Positions 27,528 through 37,343 of a DNA stretch of 64,000 bases are shown piece after piece. Both the position numbers and the translations under genes were made by a program. The notes under the pieces were generated by a model that did not search any database, was not told the origin of the DNA, and was given only the letters and a program-made list of their open reading frames with translations. Source of the stretch: Ectopseudomonas mendocina (GTDB lineage: Bacteria > Pseudomonadota > Gammaproteobacteria > Pseudomonadales > Pseudomonadaceae); contig NZ_SCFY01000007.1 of NCBI RefSeq assembly GCF_007049795.1, forward strand, positions 62,001-126,000. The letters run 5' to 3'. Position 1 is the first letter of the stretch; every line of letters starts with the position of its first letter.

Positions 27528-28568
27528 ATGCGTTTGCCCATCCGCCTGTTGTTCCTCTGTCTGTCGCTGCTGAGCCTGCCGGTATTGGCCGCGCCGGTTA
27601 CCGGTCTGTACCAGGTGCGCGAGCCTGTGGCCGACCAACAGCCGGAAGCTCGCGACGCTGCCATGCAGAAAGCCCTGCAGACGCTGGTGCTACGCCTGAC
27701 CGGCGACGCCAAGGCGTTGCAAAGTGCCGGGCTGGAAGGGTTGCGCAAGGACCCCCAACAGATCGTCAGCCAGTACGGTTATGAAGGTGACGCGTTGCTG
27801 GTCGAGTTCGATCCGGGCAGTACCGAGCGCCAGTTGCGGCAGGCCGGCCTGGCTCTGTGGGGTGCCAATCGCCCGGCCATTCTGACCTGGTGGCTCAACG
27901 AGTCGCCGGAAGGCAGCCAACTGGTTGGTGAAAGCCAGAGCGCATCGGCACTGCTACGCGATGCCGCGCAACATCGTGGCTTGCCACTGCGTTTGCCGCT
28001 AGCGGACCTGAGCGAGCAGGCGCTGGGCAGTGCCGATGTGCTGCTGGCCAACGATCCCCAAGCCCTGCGCGAGGCGTCCGAGCGCTACGGCGCCGATGCC
28101 TTGCTGGCCGTGCAGGCGACTGAAAGCGGCGGCAGCTGGCAGGCGACCTGGCGCCTGTGGCTGGGTGACGAGCGCGAGCAGGGCAAGGCAGAGGCCGCCG
28201 ATCAGGCAGCGCTGGCCGATGCAGTGCTGTTGGCCGTGGCCGAGCGCCTGGCGCCGCGTTTCCTGGTCAAACCGGGTGCTGCGCAGAGCCTGACGCTGGT
28301 GATCGAGGGCGTAGACCTGGGCCGTTTCGCGGCACTGGAGCGCTTGCTCGAACCCTTCGCCGCGCGTTTGCAGGAGATCGACGGCCAGCGTCTGATCTAT
28401 CAGGTCAGCGCCAGCCCGGAGCAGCTGCGCGCGCAACTGGCATTGGGGCAACTGCAGGAAGTCAGTGAGCCGCTCGATGCTGCTGAGCCAGTAGAGAACC
28501 CGGAGGCCGCTGCAACCGAGGCGCCGCAGGTGAAGCCGCGCACCGATCAATTGCGCTTTCGCTGGTAG
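27528..28568 (+). CDS. DUF2066 family exported protein
   Basis: A 346-residue protein with a clear signal peptide (MRLPIRLLFLCLSLLSLPVLA, cleaved before APVTGLYQV). After it comes LYQVREPVADQQPEARDAA, typical of DUF2066, and a long Ala/Leu/Gln-rich body ending TDQLRFRW. The start at 27528 is chosen over an ATG at 27510 because it begins the signal peptide. No enzymatic motif is seen. It is upstream of the perM-like gene and hda, as in P. aeruginosa. Confidence 0.85.
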   Translation: MRLPIRLLFLCLSLLSLPVLAAPVTGLYQVREPVADQQPEARDAAMQKALQTLVLRLTGDAKALQSAGLEGLRKDPQQIVSQYGYEGDALLVEFDPGSTERQLRQAGLALWGANRPAILTWWLNESPEGSQLVGESQSASALLRDAAQHRGLPLRLPLADLSEQALGSADVLLANDPQALREASERYGADALLAVQATESGGSWQATWRLWLGDEREQGKAEAADQAALADAVLLAVAERLAPRFLVKPGAAQSLTLVIEGVDLGRFAALERLLEPFAARLQEIDGQRLIYQVSASPEQLRAQLALGQLQEVSEPLDAAEPVENPEAAATEAPQVKPRTDQLRFRW

Positions 28569-28641
28569 AATCTGCGCCGGGTAGACCACAGCCCAGTTAC
28601 GCGGCGCCTTCCTGGCGCCGTTTCGCATCGAGGACGCGAGC

Positions 28642-29724
28642 ATGACCGATTCCACCCGTTGGCTATGGATGGCTGGGCTGTTTCTGCTCGGTTGGCTGTT
28701 GTACCTGTTGCACCCGATTCTTTCCCCGTTCCTGATCGGTATCCTGCTGGCCTACATGGGCGACCCGCTGGTCGACCGTCTCGAACGGCATCGGCTGTCG
28801 CGCACGGGGGGCGTGGTGGTGGTATTCGCGCTGTTCGCTCTGGTATTGCTGATCCTGCTGCTGGTGTTGGTGCCCATGCTGGGACGACAGCTGGTGCGTC
28901 TATATCAGTTGGCGCCGGAAATGCTCGATTGGTTGCAAGGCACGGCCTTGCCGTGGTCGCAGTCGCATCTGGGGTTGCAGGATGACCTGCTGCAGGTCGA
29001 TCAACTCAAGCAGGTCTTTACCGACAACATCGGCAAAACCACCGATGTGCTCAAGGCGGTACTGGCCCAGGCGACATCCTCGGGGTTGGCACTGCTGGCC
29101 TGGCTGGGCAACCTGATGCTGATTCCGGTGGTGAGCTTCTACCTGATGCGCGACTGGGATCTGCTGGTCGAGCGTGTGCGCCGCCTGCTGCCGCGTCAGC
29201 GCGAAGGATTGATCGTCAAGCTGACTGGCGAATGTCATGAAGTGCTGGGCGCCTTCCTGCGCGGCCAATTGCTGGTGATGCTGGCGCTGAGCGTCATCTA
29301 TTCCGTGGGCTTGATGCTGGTGGGGTTGGAGCTGGGACTGTTGATCGGTGTGCTGGCGGGCCTGGCCAGTATCGTGCCGTACATGGGCTTTATCGTCGGT
29401 ATCGGTGCGGCGTTGACTGCTGCGCTGTTCCAGTTCGGTCTCGAGCCCTATCCGCTGATCGGTATCGGCGTGGTGTTCATGATCGGCCAGTTGCTCGAGG
29501 GTATGGTCCTCACGCCCCTGCTGGTGGGCGATCGCATCGGCCTGCACCCGGTCGCGGTGATCTTCGCCATCCTCGCGGGTGGCCAGCTGTTTGGCTTTAC
29601 CGGCGTGCTGCTGGCCTTGCCGGTTGCTGCCGTGATCATGGTTCTGCTGCGCCATGCCCATGATTTGTATAAACTTTCCGGCCTTTACGGAGAGAGCAGC
29701 GGTTCCCACGAGCCCCCCACATGA
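28642..29724 (+). CDS. AI-2E transporter family permease (PerM-like)
   Basis: A polytopic inner-membrane protein of 360 residues, with three helices at the N terminus (WMAGLFLLGWLLYLLHPILS, FLIGILLAYMGDPLVDRLE, VVVVFALFALVLLILLLVL), an amphipathic middle (residues about 75-150) and a cluster of five helices with GLASIVPYMGFIVG and HPVAVIFAILAGGQLFGF. These match the AI-2E/PerM family; the family's substrates vary and the name is no proof of autoinducer transport. Its stop overlaps the hda start (ATGA). Confidence 0.85.
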   Translation: MTDSTRWLWMAGLFLLGWLLYLLHPILSPFLIGILLAYMGDPLVDRLERHRLSRTGGVVVVFALFALVLLILLLVLVPMLGRQLVRLYQLAPEMLDWLQGTALPWSQSHLGLQDDLLQVDQLKQVFTDNIGKTTDVLKAVLAQATSSGLALLAWLGNLMLIPVVSFYLMRDWDLLVERVRRLLPRQREGLIVKLTGECHEVLGAFLRGQLLVMLALSVIYSVGLMLVGLELGLLIGVLAGLASIVPYMGFIVGIGAALTAALFQFGLEPYPLIGIGVVFMIGQLLEGMVLTPLLVGDRIGLHPVAVIFAILAGGQLFGFTGVLLALPVAAVIMVLLRHAHDLYKLSGLYGESSGSHEPPT

Positions 29725-30425
29725 AACCCATCCAGCTTCCCTTGGGGGTGCGTCTGCGTGATGACGCCACCTTCGCCAATTACTACCCCGGCGCCAATGC
29801 CGCGGCCCTGGGCTATGTCGAGCGCTTGTGCGAGGCCGACGCCGGCTGGACGGAAAGCCTGATCTACCTGTGGGGCGCCGAAGGCGTCGGGCGCAGCCAC
29901 CTGCTGCAGGCGGCCTGCCTGCGTTTTGAACAGCGTGGCGAAGCGGTGGTGTATCTGCCGCTCAGCGAAGTGGTGCAGCACGGCCCGGAGTTGCTCGACA
30001 ACCTTGAGCTGTGCGAGCTGGTCTGCCTCGATGATCTCGATGCCGTGGCCGGACGCAGCGACTGGGAAGAAGGGCTGTTCCACCTGTTCAACCGACTGCG
30101 TGACAGCGGCAGGCGCTTGTTGCTGGCAGGCACCATGTCGCCACGCGAGTTGCCGATTCAACTGCCTGATCTGAAGTCGCGACTGACCCTTTCGCTGATC
30201 TTCCAGCTGCATGAACTGTCCGACGAGGACAAGCTGCGCGCCCTGCAGCTGCGCGCCTCGCGCCGTGGCCTGCAGATGAGCGACGAGGTCGGTCGCTTCA
30301 TCCTCACTCGGGGCGAGCGCAGCATGAGTGCGTTGTTCGAACTGCTGGAGCGCCTCGATCAGGCCTCGCTGCAGGCCCAGCGCAAGCTGACCATTCCCTT
30401 CCTCAAGGAAACGCTGGGTTGGTAA
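29721..30425 (+). CDS. hda: DnaA regulatory inactivator Hda
   Basis: Hda binds the sliding clamp and drives hydrolysis of DnaA-ATP, preventing re-initiation of replication. The 234-residue AAA+ protein has the N-terminal clamp-binding motif QLPLGV (residues 5-10), Walker A GAEGVGRSHLLQ, Walker B CLDDLDAVAG and a sensor region RLTLSLIFQL. Its start overlaps the stop of the perM-like gene by four bases, as usual in pseudomonads. Confidence 0.95.
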   Translation: MKPIQLPLGVRLRDDATFANYYPGANAAALGYVERLCEADAGWTESLIYLWGAEGVGRSHLLQAACLRFEQRGEAVVYLPLSEVVQHGPELLDNLELCELVCLDDLDAVAGRSDWEEGLFHLFNRLRDSGRRLLLAGTMSPRELPIQLPDLKSRLTLSLIFQLHELSDEDKLRALQLRASRRGLQMSDEVGRFILTRGERSMSALFELLERLDQASLQAQRKLTIPFLKETLGW

Positions 30426-30442
30426 CTGCTTCGGGAACTCAG

Positions 30443-30513
30443 GTGTAGGAGCGAGCTCTGCTCGCGAACTCTTGGCTGCACAAGCGCTTCGCGAGCAGAG
30501 CTCGCTCCTACAC
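30443..30513. repeat. Dispersed palindromic repeat, family A, copy 2
   Basis: A perfect 25-bp inverted repeat, with arms starting GTGTAGGAGCGAGCTCTG (30443-30467) and ending CGCTCCTACAC (30489-30513), separated by 21 bases. It lies between hda and the convergent DUF2069 gene. A diverged copy is at 15205-15272. Confidence 0.85.
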
Positions 30514-30520
30514 AGGGCGT

Positions 30521-30928
30521 TTATTCCCCAGCCAGCTTGCGGTCGTACTGAAAACGCCAGCGCGTATACAGCAGTGCGCAGCAGAACAGGCCGAAGCTGA
30601 TCACGGCCTCCAGTGCGCCGAACAGTGCACGCGCCGGATCGATGGCGGCGAGCACGCCCTGGATGAAGTAGATGTTGACCACGAAGCAGGCCCAGGCATG
30701 AGCGCGGGCGTTGCCCAGCAACATGCCGGGGGCGAGCAGTGCAAGCGGCAGCAACTGGATCGCCAATACAACCCCGACCCGCGCACCATGCAGATCGGCG
30801 AACGCCAGATTCCACACCAGCAGCAGGGTCAGCAGGGAGATGAAACTGAACAGGCTCAGTGCTCGACTGAGTTTGACCCGTGGCTCCAGCCATTCAAGGC
30901 TGGGCAGGGGCTTCTTCGCTCGGGCCAC
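30521..30928 (-). CDS. DUF2069 inner membrane protein
   Basis: A 135-residue protein with four membrane helices (about residues 22-43, 47-67, 75-95 and 100-120) matching DUF2069. The start is set at a GTG (30928), two bases after the wrbA stop, because GGAG lies eight bases upstream; the frame runs on to 30985 inside wrbA but without conserved features. It is last in the arsC-wrbA-DUF2069 operon. Function unknown. Confidence 0.85.
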   Translation of the reverse strand: MARAKKPLPSLEWLEPRVKLSRALSLFSFISLLTLLLVWNLAFADLHGARVGVVLAIQLLPLALLAPGMLLGNARAHAWACFVVNIYFIQGVLAAIDPARALFGALEAVISFGLFCCALLYTRWRFQYDRKLAGE

Positions 30929-30930
30929 GT

Positions 30931-31877
<947 letters not shown>

Positions 31878-32019
31878 GGTGGCTCGCATCCGGCTTGAAG
31901 TGGCGGCTATTCTAACCGCCTGATGCGCGGATGCACGCAAACCGCTGGGGCGGCTTTGCTGCGACCTTTTTACGCGGCGCATTGTCTGTCTGTTTAGGTT
32001 TGAGGGCTAAGGAGAGGTC

Positions 32020-33237
32020 ATGCTGCGTCGTTTGAAGGACTGGGTGGGGTTCTGGCTCAGCCTGTATCAGCGTTTCGTGGATAACCGCGGCGCAGGCAAC
32101 GCAGCGGCGTTGACCTACACCACCTTGTTCGCCGTGGTGCCGATGATGACCGTGACCTTCGCCATGCTTTCGGCAATTCCGGCATTCCAGGGTGTGGGCG
32201 AGGAAATCCAGGGGTTCATCTTCAACAACTTCGTACCCTCCACGGGCGAGACGGTGCAGGAGTATCTGCGTGAGTTCACCACGCAGGCGCGGCAGCTGAC
32301 CTGGTTCGGCGTCGGCCTGCTGGCCGTTACCGCTTTCCTCATGTTGGTGACCATCGAGAAGACCTTCAACGTGATCTGGCGGGTACGTCAGCCGCGCCGC
32401 GGGATGTCCAGCTTCCTGCTGTACTGGGCGATTCTCAGCCTTGGGCCGCTGCTGCTGGGGGCCGGTTTCGCGGTCAGTACCTATATCGCCTCGCTGTCAC
32501 TGATCTCCGGGCCGGACGCAGTAATCGGCGCCAAGACGCTGCTTGCTTTCACGCCGTTGTTATCGAGCATCGCGGCCTTTACCTTGCTCTATGCCGCGGT
32601 CCCCAACACTCGGGTGCCGTTGTCTCATGCTCTGCTGGGCGGCCTGTTCAGCGCCGTGCTGTTCGAGGTTGCCAAGGCGCTGTTCGGCCTCTATGTGCGG
32701 CTGTTTCCCGGTTATCACCTGATCTACGGCGCCTTCGCCACGGTGCCGCTGTTTCTGGTGTGGATCTATCTGTCCTGGTTGATCGTGCTGCTAGGCGCCG
32801 AGCTGGTGTATGGCCTGTCGCAACCGCGGCACTGGCGCCGCGAGCCTATCCCCAAGGGGCTGATTGTGCTGGTGGTATTGCGGCTTTTGCTCAAACGTCA
32901 GCAGAAGGGCGAGGCCCTGCATTATGGCGACATGCAACGTGCGGGCTGGCGGTTGCCCGAAGACGAGTGGGCGCAGGTGATGGATTTTCTCGAGCGCGAG
33001 CACCTGGCATGCAAGGCCAATGGCGGAGGGTGGGTGCTGTGCCGCGATCTGCACAACTTCTCCCTGTATCAATTGCTCGAGTGCAGTCCCTGGCCATTGC
33101 CGAGTCTGTCGCAACTGCCCGCTCAGCTCGACGAGCCCTGGTACCCGGCATTGCGCGAGGGGCTGGAGCGCATGCAAGCGGAGCGTGAGTCACAATTCGG
33201 AGCCAGTCTGGCGGATTGGTTGCCGGGGAAGGGCTGA
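32020..33237 (+). CDS. YihY/UPF0761 family inner membrane protein
   Basis: A 405-residue protein with about six membrane helices in the first 270 residues, including [42 protein letters not shown] and the [26 protein letters not shown] block characteristic of YihY/BrkB (formerly called ribonuclease BN by error). The C-terminal 130 residues are soluble and may be a winged-helix fold ([27 protein letters not shown] in pieces). It is divergent from arsC. Its role is unknown. Confidence 0.88.
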   Translation: MLRRLKDWVGFWLSLYQRFVDNRGAGNAAALTYTTLFAVVPMMTVTFAMLSAIPAFQGVGEEIQGFIFNNFVPSTGETVQEYLREFTTQARQLTWFGVGLLAVTAFLMLVTIEKTFNVIWRVRQPRRGMSSFLLYWAILSLGPLLLGAGFAVSTYIASLSLISGPDAVIGAKTLLAFTPLLSSIAAFTLLYAAVPNTRVPLSHALLGGLFSAVLFEVAKALFGLYVRLFPGYHLIYGAFATVPLFLVWIYLSWLIVLLGAELVYGLSQPRHWRREPIPKGLIVLVVLRLLLKRQQKGEALHYGDMQRAGWRLPEDEWAQVMDFLEREHLACKANGGGWVLCRDLHNFSLYQLLECSPWPLPSLSQLPAQLDEPWYPALREGLERMQAERESQFGASLADWLPGKG

Positions 33238-33448
33238 GCAAACCCGCGCGGCGTGTCGGGCGATGGGGCGCTGAAGAGGTGACAAAAAACGTCAGTTTCA
33301 GGCGTTGCCTAGTCCTGCCGTGGCCTGGACGCAAGGGGTAGGCGCCAAGGAATGCGTTGTACAAGGGCTGGCACGCTTCTAGCTACTGCAGGAGCAGTTG
33401 CTATCGAACTGCCAGCAGGGGCAGGGATCGCTGAGGACGCAGGCAGTA

Positions 33449-33649
33449 ATGACGGTAAAAAACAGGGTAATCCACCTTCATCGACGCGATCCGCAGGAAG
33501 CGCTGGCGCGGCTCAACCGAATCACTGGGCTGGAGTTCGCGCGTTGGCCGGAGTCGCTGCTCGAACACGTGGTTGCCGAAAACTTGCAGCCAGACGCTGA
33601 CGATTCAAGCCCGCGGGCTGCGCCCAGCCCCGGAGTTTCCTCTGGCTGA
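33449..33649 (+). CDS. Small hypothetical protein
   Basis: A 66-residue open frame starting MTVKNRVIHLHRRDPQEAL, with the middle reading LARLNRITGLEFARWPESL, which looks like a folded protein, and a Pro/Ser tail. GAGGA lies about 13 bases upstream of the start. A small conserved gene is found at this place (after yihY) in P. aeruginosa, from memory. No function can be assigned. Confidence 0.6.
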   Translation: MTVKNRVIHLHRRDPQEALARLNRITGLEFARWPESLLEHVVAENLQPDADDSSPRAAPSPGVSSG

Positions 33650-33653
33650 AAGC

Positions 33654-33680
33654 AAAACCCCGCGTCACTGCGCGGGGTTC
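33654..33680 (-). terminator. Terminator of the 33698-34090 gene
   Basis: A 9-bp hairpin (AACCCCGCG / CGCGGGGTT, loop of six) followed on the minus strand by TTTT. It lies between convergent genes and may serve both. Confidence 0.8.
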
Positions 33681-33697
33681 GATGTTGCCGTTCTGGT

Positions 33698-34090
33698 TCA
33701 GGCCATGGCCTGGCGGGTCTCGCTGTTGGCCAATTCGACGGCTTGAACGAAGAATTCCTCGACCACCAGACTCTGCGCCGGCACAGCTGAGCGCAGGCGT
33801 ACCTGCATGTCTTCGATCTTCATCCGCACTGGCATGCGAGCGATCCCGGAGAGCAGGATCTTGCCATGGGCATTGACCTTGCCATGGTCGACATTGACCT
33901 CGCGGCGCTTGTCCCCGTCGCGATAACTCACCAGCAGCGATACCGGCAGGTTGGCCAGCCCCGGCAATTGCAGCCAGGTGGCGACGTTGTATTCGGCCAC
34001 GCGCCCCTCGTAGGGAGTGACCAGCAGGTGAGCGACGTCGACGATGCGCGAGGGCACGGAGCCAATCAGCTTGTCTTGCGCTTGGGACAT
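33698..34090 (-). CDS. Hypothetical protein, 130 residues
   Basis: No signal peptide or membrane helix. The sequence is beta-rich: IVDVAHLLVTPYEGRVAEYNV, LANLPVSLLVSYRDG, then KILLSGIARMPVRMKIEDMQVRL and VVEEFFVQAVELAN at the end. Base composition is that of its neighbours. It lies 110 bp from a PilZ-domain gene on the same strand, which could mean a shared role in cyclic-di-GMP response, but nothing in the sequence proves it. Confidence 0.7.
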   Translation of the reverse strand: MSQAQDKLIGSVPSRIVDVAHLLVTPYEGRVAEYNVATWLQLPGLANLPVSLLVSYRDGDKRREVNVDHGKVNAHGKILLSGIARMPVRMKIEDMQVRLRSAVPAQSLVVEEFFVQAVELANSETRQAMA

Positions 34091-34204
34091 GGTGAAATTC
34101 CAGGCAGGGTGAGACTTGCGTGCCTGGAATTATAAGCAGCCACCTGTTGGCGAAACTGTGTACTCGGCGGGCAGGCCGCGTGACTGGAGTCGCAGTTTTG
34201 TATA

Positions 34205-35611
34205 TCAGGCCAGGCGTAGCGGGTGGCGGGTAACCGATGAGGTCTGCAGGTTACTGTCGGGCAGCGGCAAAATCGCTTGGTTATGCACGCTGGCCAATTG
34301 CAGCCAAAGATGCTCGCCGGAGCTGAACTGGCCGTTGGGCAACCACAGGCCGTGGTGCCAACCGTTGCCCGGTGCCGGGGTGCTTTGCAGTACGCCAGGG
34401 TGAGTCTGCGCATTGGGTGCACGCCGCAGCCAGACCGGCCGAGGCAGGCCTTTCAGATAGCGCAGCCCGAGGTGCAGGCCTTCGCTATTGAGATGACGCC
34501 AACGTACCAGGGCCAACGTCGGTGTGGCATTTGTCAGCAGCAGAACCAGTTGCCCGACCTGCAGTTGTCCACCCTCGTTGGCGTTGCACAGCAGGCGCGC
34601 GCCGCCCGGGCTGGCGTCGAGAATCTGCGCCTCGGTACGCTGCGGCAGTTTATCCAGCAGCTGCGCATGAATGGCCGGCAGGCCCACCACCAGGCTGCAT
34701 TGGCCTTCCAGTTCGGCACGTTCATGGCGACGTTGCTGGCGGCCCAGCCAGTGCTGGCGCACTCGTTCGAGCAACTGGCGCTCCTGCGCGCTTTGCAGGG
34801 GCGCGGGTTCGTGCAGGGCAATCAGTAGCGCGCCCAGTTCGAAGCGGCGCAGATTGGCGGCTTCGCCTTCGATACGTTGTTCGAAACTGAGGCAGGCCTG
34901 TGATTCGCTGAGGTCGACTACCGGGCCTTCGGCATCGTCTTCCTCGTCCCAGGCTTGCAGCCTGGCCAGCGCCGCCAGAGGTGCCAGCGCGCTGAACAGA
35001 GTCAGGCATTCGCCTTCATCGAGATGGAAGGGGTTGCTCAGGGCCAAGAGCAGCATCTGCTGGTAGAGGCCGCGAAGGGTGCTGGCCGGTTTCGGCTCGA
35101 AGGCCGCCGCGACTGGTTCGTCCAGGCACTGCTGATGCTCGCCGATCCAGTACAGCAGGTGGCTGTCGCGCCAGAGCGTTGCAGGCGGCTTCTGGTACAG
35201 CTGGTAGTGGCGCAGCAACTGCTGAGCAAGAAAGTGCTGGGCCATGTACAGGCACCACGCCAGGTGCGGCATCGACGGCTGGCGACCCTGCAAAATTTGC
35301 AGTAGCAGGTGTTTGAAACCGATCGCCAATTCGCCGCACAGCCGCACGAATAATGGGCTTGGCGGATGCTGGCGATTGGCAAGGTTGGTGTAATGGCGGT
35401 ACTCGTCACTGAAGTTTTGCAGCGCACGCTGCCTTTCCAGTAAGGTCAGAGCGCTGCGATTGAGCGAAAACAAAAGGCCCAGCACTTGTTGCAGGCCATG
35501 TTCCGGCTCCAGATGGCGAGCAGCTGCGAGTCGCTGGGCGATTTCCGCCGGCGATAAGCTGTTGTCCTCGCGGATGTCCGGTACTTCCAGGCGCAGGGCA
35601 TCCAGCGTCAT
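34205..35611 (-). CDS. PilZ-domain protein
   Basis: A 468-residue cytoplasmic protein. The first 290 residues are mostly helical with no family I recognise. The PilZ domain follows: the RxxxR motif appears in RRHER (294-298) and the D/NxSxxG motif in DASPGG (333-338), so binding of cyclic-di-GMP is expected. A C-terminal beta-rich segment (residues about 395-468) completes it. The output partner is unknown; the large helical N-terminal domain may be the effector part. It lies within 20 kb of an HD-GYP and an EAL gene. Confidence 0.82.
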   Translation of the reverse strand: MTLDALRLEVPDIREDNSLSPAEIAQRLAAARHLEPEHGLQQVLGLLFSLNRSALTLLERQRALQNFSDEYRHYTNLANRQHPPSPLFVRLCGELAIGFKHLLLQILQGRQPSMPHLAWCLYMAQHFLAQQLLRHYQLYQKPPATLWRDSHLLYWIGEHQQCLDEPVAAAFEPKPASTLRGLYQQMLLLALSNPFHLDEGECLTLFSALAPLAALARLQAWDEEDDAEGPVVDLSESQACLSFEQRIEGEAANLRRFELGALLIALHEPAPLQSAQERQLLERVRQHWLGRQQRRHERAELEGQCSLVVGLPAIHAQLLDKLPQRTEAQILDASPGGARLLCNANEGGQLQVGQLVLLLTNATPTLALVRWRHLNSEGLHLGLRYLKGLPRPVWLRRAPNAQTHPGVLQSTPAPGNGWHHGLWLPNGQFSSGEHLWLQLASVHNQAILPLPDSNLQTSSVTRHPLRLA

Positions 35612-35641
35612 ATCAACCCCGGGTGGACGAGGATCGAGTAC

Positions 35642-36118
35642 ATGGGCTTAGGGCTCCGCAAGGTCGGCAAGGCTGTCTTGGTTATCTGCACCGGTTTGCT
35701 GCTAACGGCTTGCGCCGAAGATTTCGGCCCTGACCAGCATGGACGAAAGGTAACGGCTGACAGCCTCGATGGCCAGTGGCTGATCATCAATTATTGGGCC
35801 GAATGGTGCGCGCCGTGCCGCACCGAGATTCCTGAACTCAACGCGTTGGAAGAAACGCTGAAAAACCAGTCGGCGCGGGTGATTGGCGTCAACTTCGACG
35901 CCTTGCAGGGCGATGACCTCAAGCGTGCGGCTGACAGTTTCGACATCCGCTTCACCGTGCTGGCGCAGGATCCGGCGGCGCGCTTCGAACTGCCACGCAC
36001 CGATGTCTTGCCGGTCACCTACATTGTCGATGCCGAGGGCAAACTGCGTGAGCGCCTGGTCGGCGAGCAGACGGCAGCCGGCCTGCTGACGCATCTTCGA
36101 GCGCTGCGCGGGGAGTAG
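35642..36118 (+). CDS. TlpA-like thioredoxin-fold lipoprotein
   Basis: A 158-residue protein with a lipoprotein signal ending LLLTACAED (lipobox LTAC, Cys 24) and a thioredoxin fold with the active site WAEWCAPCRTEIPEL and a cis-Pro region VLPVTYIVDAEG. TlpA/ResA-type proteins reduce disulphides in the periplasm, often for cytochrome c maturation. It is divergent from the PilZ gene and converges on napC. Confidence 0.9.
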   Translation: MGLGLRKVGKAVLVICTGLLLTACAEDFGPDQHGRKVTADSLDGQWLIINYWAEWCAPCRTEIPELNALEETLKNQSARVIGVNFDALQGDDLKRAADSFDIRFTVLAQDPAARFELPRTDVLPVTYIVDAEGKLRERLVGEQTAAGLLTHLRALRGE

Positions 36119-36240
36119 GCCGGACGCCGGGTCTACGGCGTGAGGTGAGTGTCACGGGGACGTGCCCAGCAATGCACCTTGGGACGGGCACGTACTGCAC
36201 CGTTCCAAATGGAGTTGCTGCGCACCCGGGTTTCAGCCGT

Positions 36241-36837
36241 TCACCAACCGGGCACCCCACTCATGTCCGGTAGCTGGTGGGCGATGCCCTTGTGGCAATC
36301 GATGCAGGTGGCTGCGCCGCTGGCCAGGGCGCTGGAGTGCATCTGGCGGGCGCGCGGGCTCTGTTTGGTGAAGTCCATGTAGTCGAAGTTGTGGCAGTTG
36401 CGGCATTCCAGCGAATCGTTGGCCTTGAGCCGTGCCCATTCGTGTTCGGCCAGTTCGCGACGCTTTTCCAGAAACTTCTCGCGGGTGCTGATGGTGCCGA
36501 AGATCTTGCCCCAGACTTCCTTGGACGCCTGCATCTTGCGCGCGATCTTGTCCGTCCACTGGTGCGGTACGTGGCAGTCCGGGCAGGTGGCGCGCACCCC
36601 GGAGCGGTTGCTGTAGTGAATGGTGTCCTGCAGCTCGACGTACACGTTGTCACGCATCTCGTGGCAGGAAATGCAGAACTGCTCGGTGTTGGTGGCTTCC
36701 AGCGCGGTGTTGAAGCCGCCCCAGAAGATTATCCCGGCGATGAAGCCGCCGAGGCTGAGAAAGCCCAGGCTGTAATGCACGCTCGGACGACGCAGGATGC
36801 CCCAGTATTCCTTCAGCAGGGCCAATAGTGACTTCAT
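36241..36837 (-). CDS. napC: Tetraheme cytochrome c NapC
   Basis: NapC takes electrons from the quinol pool to the periplasmic nitrate reductase NapAB. The 198-residue protein has an N-terminal membrane anchor ([20 protein letters not shown]) and four haem-binding CxxCH sites: CISCH, CPDCH, CRNCH and CIDCH. It is the last gene of napEDABC, 9 bp after napB. Confidence 0.97.
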   Translation of the reverse strand: MKSLLALLKEYWGILRRPSVHYSLGFLSLGGFIAGIIFWGGFNTALEATNTEQFCISCHEMRDNVYVELQDTIHYSNRSGVRATCPDCHVPHQWTDKIARKMQASKEVWGKIFGTISTREKFLEKRRELAEHEWARLKANDSLECRNCHNFDYMDFTKQSPRARQMHSSALASGAATCIDCHKGIAHQLPDMSGVPGW

Positions 36838-36846
36838 GTGGCCTCC

Positions 36847-37332
36847 TCAGGGTTTCGCCGCGCCGGCTGCTTCGTCTTCGAGCAGGTGGTCGATATTGCG
36901 GAAGCTGTTGCCGACCAGAGGTTTGACCTCCTGCTGGGTGACATGGCACTGGGTGCAGAAGTAGCGCCGCGGCGACACGGCAGCGAGCGGCTGGCCGTCG
37001 CGGTCCATGTAATGGGTGATGCTGATCATCGGCGCTTGGCTGCGGGCGCTGCCGGCCCGGCTGTGGCAGGTCAGGCACTTGTTGCTATTGGAATCGACTT
37101 GGTAGCCGCGGATGCTATGCGGAATGGTCGGTGGCTGTTCCGGGTAGTTGCGCTCGCGGCGCACGTCCTTGTTTTCCTCGTTGCCCAGCACCGGTGCCGG
37201 CAGTGTCTGGCTGAGGGTGCCGCCTGGGCGGCGACCGTCCGGCGCGGGGGCGTCGAGCGGGTAATTGAGCTCGCCGGCGATGGCAAGGCCAAAGGCGGCA
37301 AGCAGTAGCAGAGGTAGAAAACGCAGGCTCAT
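36847..37332 (-). CDS. napB: Diheme cytochrome c NapB
   Basis: The small subunit of periplasmic nitrate reductase; it passes electrons from NapC to NapA. A signal peptide (MSLRFLPLLLLAAFGLAIA) is followed by a 140-residue mature protein with two CxxCH sites, CLTCH and CTQCH. The start at 37332 begins the signal peptide; the frame runs 16 codons further without conserved features. Confidence 0.96.
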   Translation of the reverse strand: MSLRFLPLLLLAAFGLAIAGELNYPLDAPAPDGRRPGGTLSQTLPAPVLGNEENKDVRRERNYPEQPPTIPHSIRGYQVDSNSNKCLTCHSRAGSARSQAPMISITHYMDRDGQPLAAVSPRRYFCTQCHVTQQEVKPLVGNSFRNIDHLLEDEAAGAAKP

Positions 37333-37343
37333 GACGGTTCTCC

